Shown here one piece after another: positions 6,844-9,311 of a DNA stretch of 9,311 bases. The translations under genes and the position numbers were made by a program. Numbering within the stretch: the first letter of the stretch is position 1; every line of letters starts with the position of its first letter. The DNA is from Chlamydiota bacterium. GTDB lineage: Bacteria > Chlamydiota > Chlamydiia > Chlamydiales > Rhabdochlamydiaceae. The notes below the pieces were generated by a model. The model had not been told where the DNA came from, did no database searches, and saw nothing but the letters and a program-made list of their open reading frames with translations. The DNA is taken from contig JABEVM010000022.1 of assembly GCA_013041585.1 (NCBI GenBank), positions 1 through 9,311 on the forward strand. Direction: 5' to 3'.

Positions 6844-7872
6844 TTAATAACTTCCCTTTTCGATCTTAACTTTACCTCGGAACAAACGATATATGTAAAT
6901 ACTATACCCAATCACAAGAGGAACCCCGATTATGACAATAATTAAAAGAACCTTCAGTGTTAATGGAGAAGATGCTGCGTCCCAAATGAATAGACTATTT
7001 GTAGTAGGATTAAGACTAGAGCGAATGAGTGTAGGGAAAGTCCCTATAGCAAAAAGAGAAAGAAGAAACGATATACTAAAACAAGAAGATATGAAAGCCC
7101 AGCCTACGTTCCCTTTAGAAATTTGATAAGGAATATTCACAATTGTGAAAAAGGCTGCCACAGGCACTGCGAAAAGCCAAGGATGCTTAATAATTGGCTC
7201 TATCATATGCGGCATGTAAAAAAGAGTTACAATCGTTGATATGATATAGAATGTTGCAAAAAAGATAATCGTACGATTTACCCATTTGCGTAAGGTATTT
7301 TGCAATTTCCCTTCTGTTTTCATGGTTAAATAGATAGCTCCATGCATCATAAAAAGAGCCACTGATGTTACTCCTAAAAGAAGAGTATAAGGAGTGAGAA
7401 AGTCTGCAAATACACCTACAAACTCCCTGTTTTCATTTAAGGGAATTCCTTCAACCAAATTTCCTAAAATAACACCCACTCCATAAGCTATGAGAACGCT
7501 TGCTATACAGAAAACTGCATCCCAGCATTTACGCCAAATAGGAGATTCCATCTTACTTCGAAATTCAATTGCAACAGCTCGGAAAATCAAACCGCATAAG
7601 AAAAGCATAATTAAATTGTAAAATGTAGAAAGCAAAGTAGCATACGCTTCTGGAAATCCAGCTAAAAGAGCTCCAACAATTACAACCAGCCAAACTTCAT
7701 TTCCATCCCATACAGGGCCAATTGCATTTAAAAAAACCCTTCTTTCTTCATCTTTTTTTGTAAAAAGATGTAAAGCCCCTACGCCTAAATCAAATCCATC
7801 CAAAACAGAATAGCAGATCATACAAACAATAATGACAAGGTACCAAATCACTTCTAGTGAAAATATCGACAT
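6844..7872 (-). CDS. cydB: Cytochrome bd quinol oxidase subunit II
   Basis: Membrane subunit of the bd-type terminal oxidase, which oxidises quinol and reduces oxygen to water with high oxygen affinity, building proton motive force without pumping. At 342 residues it is in the usual range. About nine hydrophobic segments are visible (roughly 7-27, 50-74, 79-102, 116-140, 160-180, 199-219, 232-249, 258-280, 307-329). Family motifs are GFDLG (26-30, with D28 matching E. coli D29) and WDGNEVW (55-61, with D56 matching E. coli D58), followed by LLAGFPEAYATLLSTFY. The ATG at 7872 has the strongest ribosome site in the window, GAGGAGGT (7879-7886 on the minus strand), and lies 21 bp after the cydA stop. 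This supports a cydAB operon. No small CydX-like frame is evident before the terminator, and CydDC is not in the window. Confidence 0.96.
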   Translation of the reverse strand: MSIFSLEVIWYLVIIVCMICYSVLDGFDLGVGALHLFTKKDEERRVFLNAIGPVWDGNEVWLVVIVGALLAGFPEAYATLLSTFYNLIMLFLCGLIFRAVAIEFRSKMESPIWRKCWDAVFCIASVLIAYGVGVILGNLVEGIPLNENREFVGVFADFLTPYTLLLGVTSVALFMMHGAIYLTMKTEGKLQNTLRKWVNRTIIFFATFYIISTIVTLFYMPHMIEPIIKHPWLFAVPVAAFFTIVNIPYQISKGNVGWAFISSCFSISFLLSLFAIGTFPTLIRSSLNPTTNSLFIWDAASSPLTLKVLLIIVIIGVPLVIGYSIYIYRLFRGKVKIEKGSY

Positions 7873-7893
7873 AGAGAAACCTCCTCAGTATTT

Positions 7894-9261
7894 TTACGTA
7901 TAGCTACGATCTTGATAAACCGCGGCCTCTTCATGAATTGTGTCTTCTTCTTCAGGACCGTGTTGGATTTTTTTATTTAATAGATAAATAAATAAAGTGA
8001 AAAGAAGAATATAAATACAAATAAACATGATGATCGAACCAACCACCTGGTTTGCATTAATGTTGGTCGATACACCCTCCGTCGTTCGTAGAACGCCGTA
8101 TACAATCCAAGGTTGTCTTCCAATTTCCGCTGTCATCCAACCAACTTGATTGGCAATCTGAGGAAACAGCACAGAAAACACGAGAAATAACAGGGTCATT
8201 TTAGCTTTAGCCAAGCTTCCTTTTTTCCAAAAAAATGTGGCCAAAAGAACTGCCAAAACCATCAATCCCCACATGTAAATCATAGTATGGTAAGATTGAA
8301 ATACAATATTACTAGGGGGCCTGTCTTCTTTAGCAATTTGGTCAAAACCTACTACGGGTGTAGAAAAATCCCGATATACGAAAAAGCTGAGAAGTCCTGG
8401 AATTCCTAAGCCTGTTACCTTTTCTTTTTCTTCATCGATCCACCCAAATATCATCATAGGAGTGGATTTTTCTGTTTTGTACACACCTTCCATTGCAGCG
8501 AGTTTGCTTGGTTGATACGTCGCAACACCTTTTGCTGATGAATCCGCTGAAATTAACTGCAAAACCAAGGCAATAGAGGCTGCAATAAGACCGATCTTCA
8601 TACAGGCCTTTGAAAAAGCCAAATGCCTTTTTTTTAGGTAATAATAAGCGCTTACGCTGAGCACTAAAAAAATTCCTGACAGCCAACAACCAATGAGAAC
8701 ATGAACAATTCTATCAATTGAAGATGGATTTAACATCATTTCCCAAAAATCAGTAACTACAGCTTTTGCCTGGAGGCCTTCTCCAACAATTTTATAGCCA
8801 GTAGGAGTTTGCATCCAAGAATTTGCGACCACAATCCATACAGCGCTGAAATGAGCACCTACACAAACAAGAATCGTTGCCAAATAATGAATTCCTGGCT
8901 TAACACGTTCCCAACCAAAAAGTAAAATGCCAAGAAACCCTGCTTCTAAAAAGAAAGCGAATACACCCTCGGCACCTAGAGCGCTTCCAAAAACATCCCC
9001 AACAAATTTTGAATACCTAGCCCAATTTGTTCCAAATCCAAACAATTGCACAAGTCCTGTTGCGACACCTAAAGCAAAGGTAAGTGCAAAGATATTGACC
9101 CAAAATTTTGTTATTCTTCGATAAAGAGGATTCTTTGTCTTAAGATAAATACCTTCCATAACAACGAGAAGAATTCCTAAGCCTACGCTCAAAGGAGGGT
9201 AAATGTAATGGAACATGCTAGTTAGAGCAAATTGAATTCGGGAAAGAAAAATTGCATCCAT
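7894..9261 (-). CDS. cydA: Cytochrome bd quinol oxidase subunit I
   Basis: Haem-carrying subunit of the bd quinol oxidase. I place the start at ATG 9261 (455 residues), not at the in-frame GTG 9276. GGAG (9271-9274, minus strand) then lies 9 nt upstream as a ribosome site, and the N-terminus MDAIFLSRIQFAL aligns directly with the E. coli start. In this numbering H18 matches the E. coli haem ligand H19, E98 and E106 match E99 and E107, H187 matches H186 (haem b558), and M327 in YHTMIYMWG matches M393. The Q-loop quinol site keeps K253 and E258 in QPSKLAAMEG, and GRQPW is at 381-385. The protein is about 65 residues shorter than E. coli CydA because the insert in the C-terminal part of the Q-loop is missing, so it is the short-Q-loop class. 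About nine membrane segments are present, and the C-terminal tail is acidic and cytosolic or loop-like. All known haem ligands are intact, so the oxidase should be functional. Confidence 0.96.
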   Translation of the reverse strand: MDAIFLSRIQFALTSMFHYIYPPLSVGLGILLVVMEGIYLKTKNPLYRRITKFWVNIFALTFALGVATGLVQLFGFGTNWARYSKFVGDVFGSALGAEGVFAFFLEAGFLGILLFGWERVKPGIHYLATILVCVGAHFSAVWIVVANSWMQTPTGYKIVGEGLQAKAVVTDFWEMMLNPSSIDRIVHVLIGCWLSGIFLVLSVSAYYYLKKRHLAFSKACMKIGLIAASIALVLQLISADSSAKGVATYQPSKLAAMEGVYKTEKSTPMMIFGWIDEEKEKVTGLGIPGLLSFFVYRDFSTPVVGFDQIAKEDRPPSNIVFQSYHTMIYMWGLMVLAVLLATFFWKKGSLAKAKMTLLFLVFSVLFPQIANQVGWMTAEIGRQPWIVYGVLRTTEGVSTNINANQVVGSIIMFICIYILLFTLFIYLLNKKIQHGPEEEDTIHEEAAVYQDRSYT

Positions 9262-9270
9262 CGTAGGGAT

Positions 9271-9274
9271 CTCC
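9271..9274 (-). promoter_or_regulatory. Ribosome binding site that decides the cydA start
   Basis: GGAG on the minus strand is 9 nt from ATG 9261. If translation began at GTG 9276, this sequence would fall inside the coding region and no purine-rich site would lie at a proper distance upstream (the bases before it are a T-run and ACGA). This favours the ATG. Confidence 0.6.
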
Positions 9275-9286
9275 ACTCGTAAAAAA

Positions 9287-9297
9287 ATAATATTCTA
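9287..9297 (-). promoter_or_regulatory. Possible -10 region upstream of cydA
   Basis: Overlapping hexamers TAGAAT (9297-9292) and TATTAT (9292-9287), read on the minus strand, each match TATAAT at five of six positions and sit about 26-36 bases before the cydA ATG. A -35 element would lie at or beyond the window edge, so the promoter cannot be confirmed here. Confidence 0.25.
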
Positions 9298-9311
9298 GAT
9301 TTTGCGTTTAG

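Noticed and set aside
8432..8689. 85-codon minus-strand frame inside cydA
   Set aside because: It is out of frame with the clearly conserved cydA on the same strand, and its Lys/Arg/Cys-rich translation looks like a frame shadow.

Overview
The window looks like chromosomal DNA of a Chlamydiae member, more likely an environmental or amoeba-associated chlamydia than a Chlamydia species. The main evidence is the run thrS, then a ParA-type ATPase (CT582/pGP5-D-like), then a UPF0137 protein (CT583/pGP6-D-like). To my knowledge this combination is confined to Chlamydiae. Low GC and few strong Shine-Dalgarno sequences fit. Placement as 'environmental' is inferred from two genes that the small Chlamydia genomes are not known to carry in this position: an adenylosuccinate lyase and a DHCR24-like flavoprotein.

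Layout: (1) 1-342, minus strand, the N-terminal 114 codons of an unrecognised protein that runs off the left edge. (2) 343-429, a divergent intergenic region with a good sigma70-type promoter candidate for the rightward genes; its -10 lies inside a perfect 12-bp palindrome. (3) 430-6788, five tightly packed plus-strand genes: thrS, ParA-like ATPase, UPF0137 protein, purB and DHCR24-like FAD oxidoreductase. Junctions are a 23-bp overlap, then gaps of 16, 3 and 9 bp, so they are probably one transcript. (4) 6789-6843, a convergent gap with a stem-loop that ends in a T-run when read on the minus strand. (5) 6844-9261, minus strand, cydA then cydB, encoding the two main subunits of cytochrome bd quinol oxidase. 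(6) 9262-9311, the start of the cydA upstream region.

Functionally, the plus-strand unit joins translation (ThrRS), a partition-like pair whose closest known relatives lie on the chlamydial plasmid, purine nucleotide interconversion (PurB) and a probable sterol or lipid double-bond reductase. The minus-strand unit is a microaerobic respiratory terminal oxidase. No mobile element, tRNA, rRNA, CRISPR array or large repeat is visible. The items most worth follow-up are the UPF0137 protein as a possible DNA-binding partner of the ParA, and the two eukaryote-like metabolic enzymes side by side at the end of the operon.
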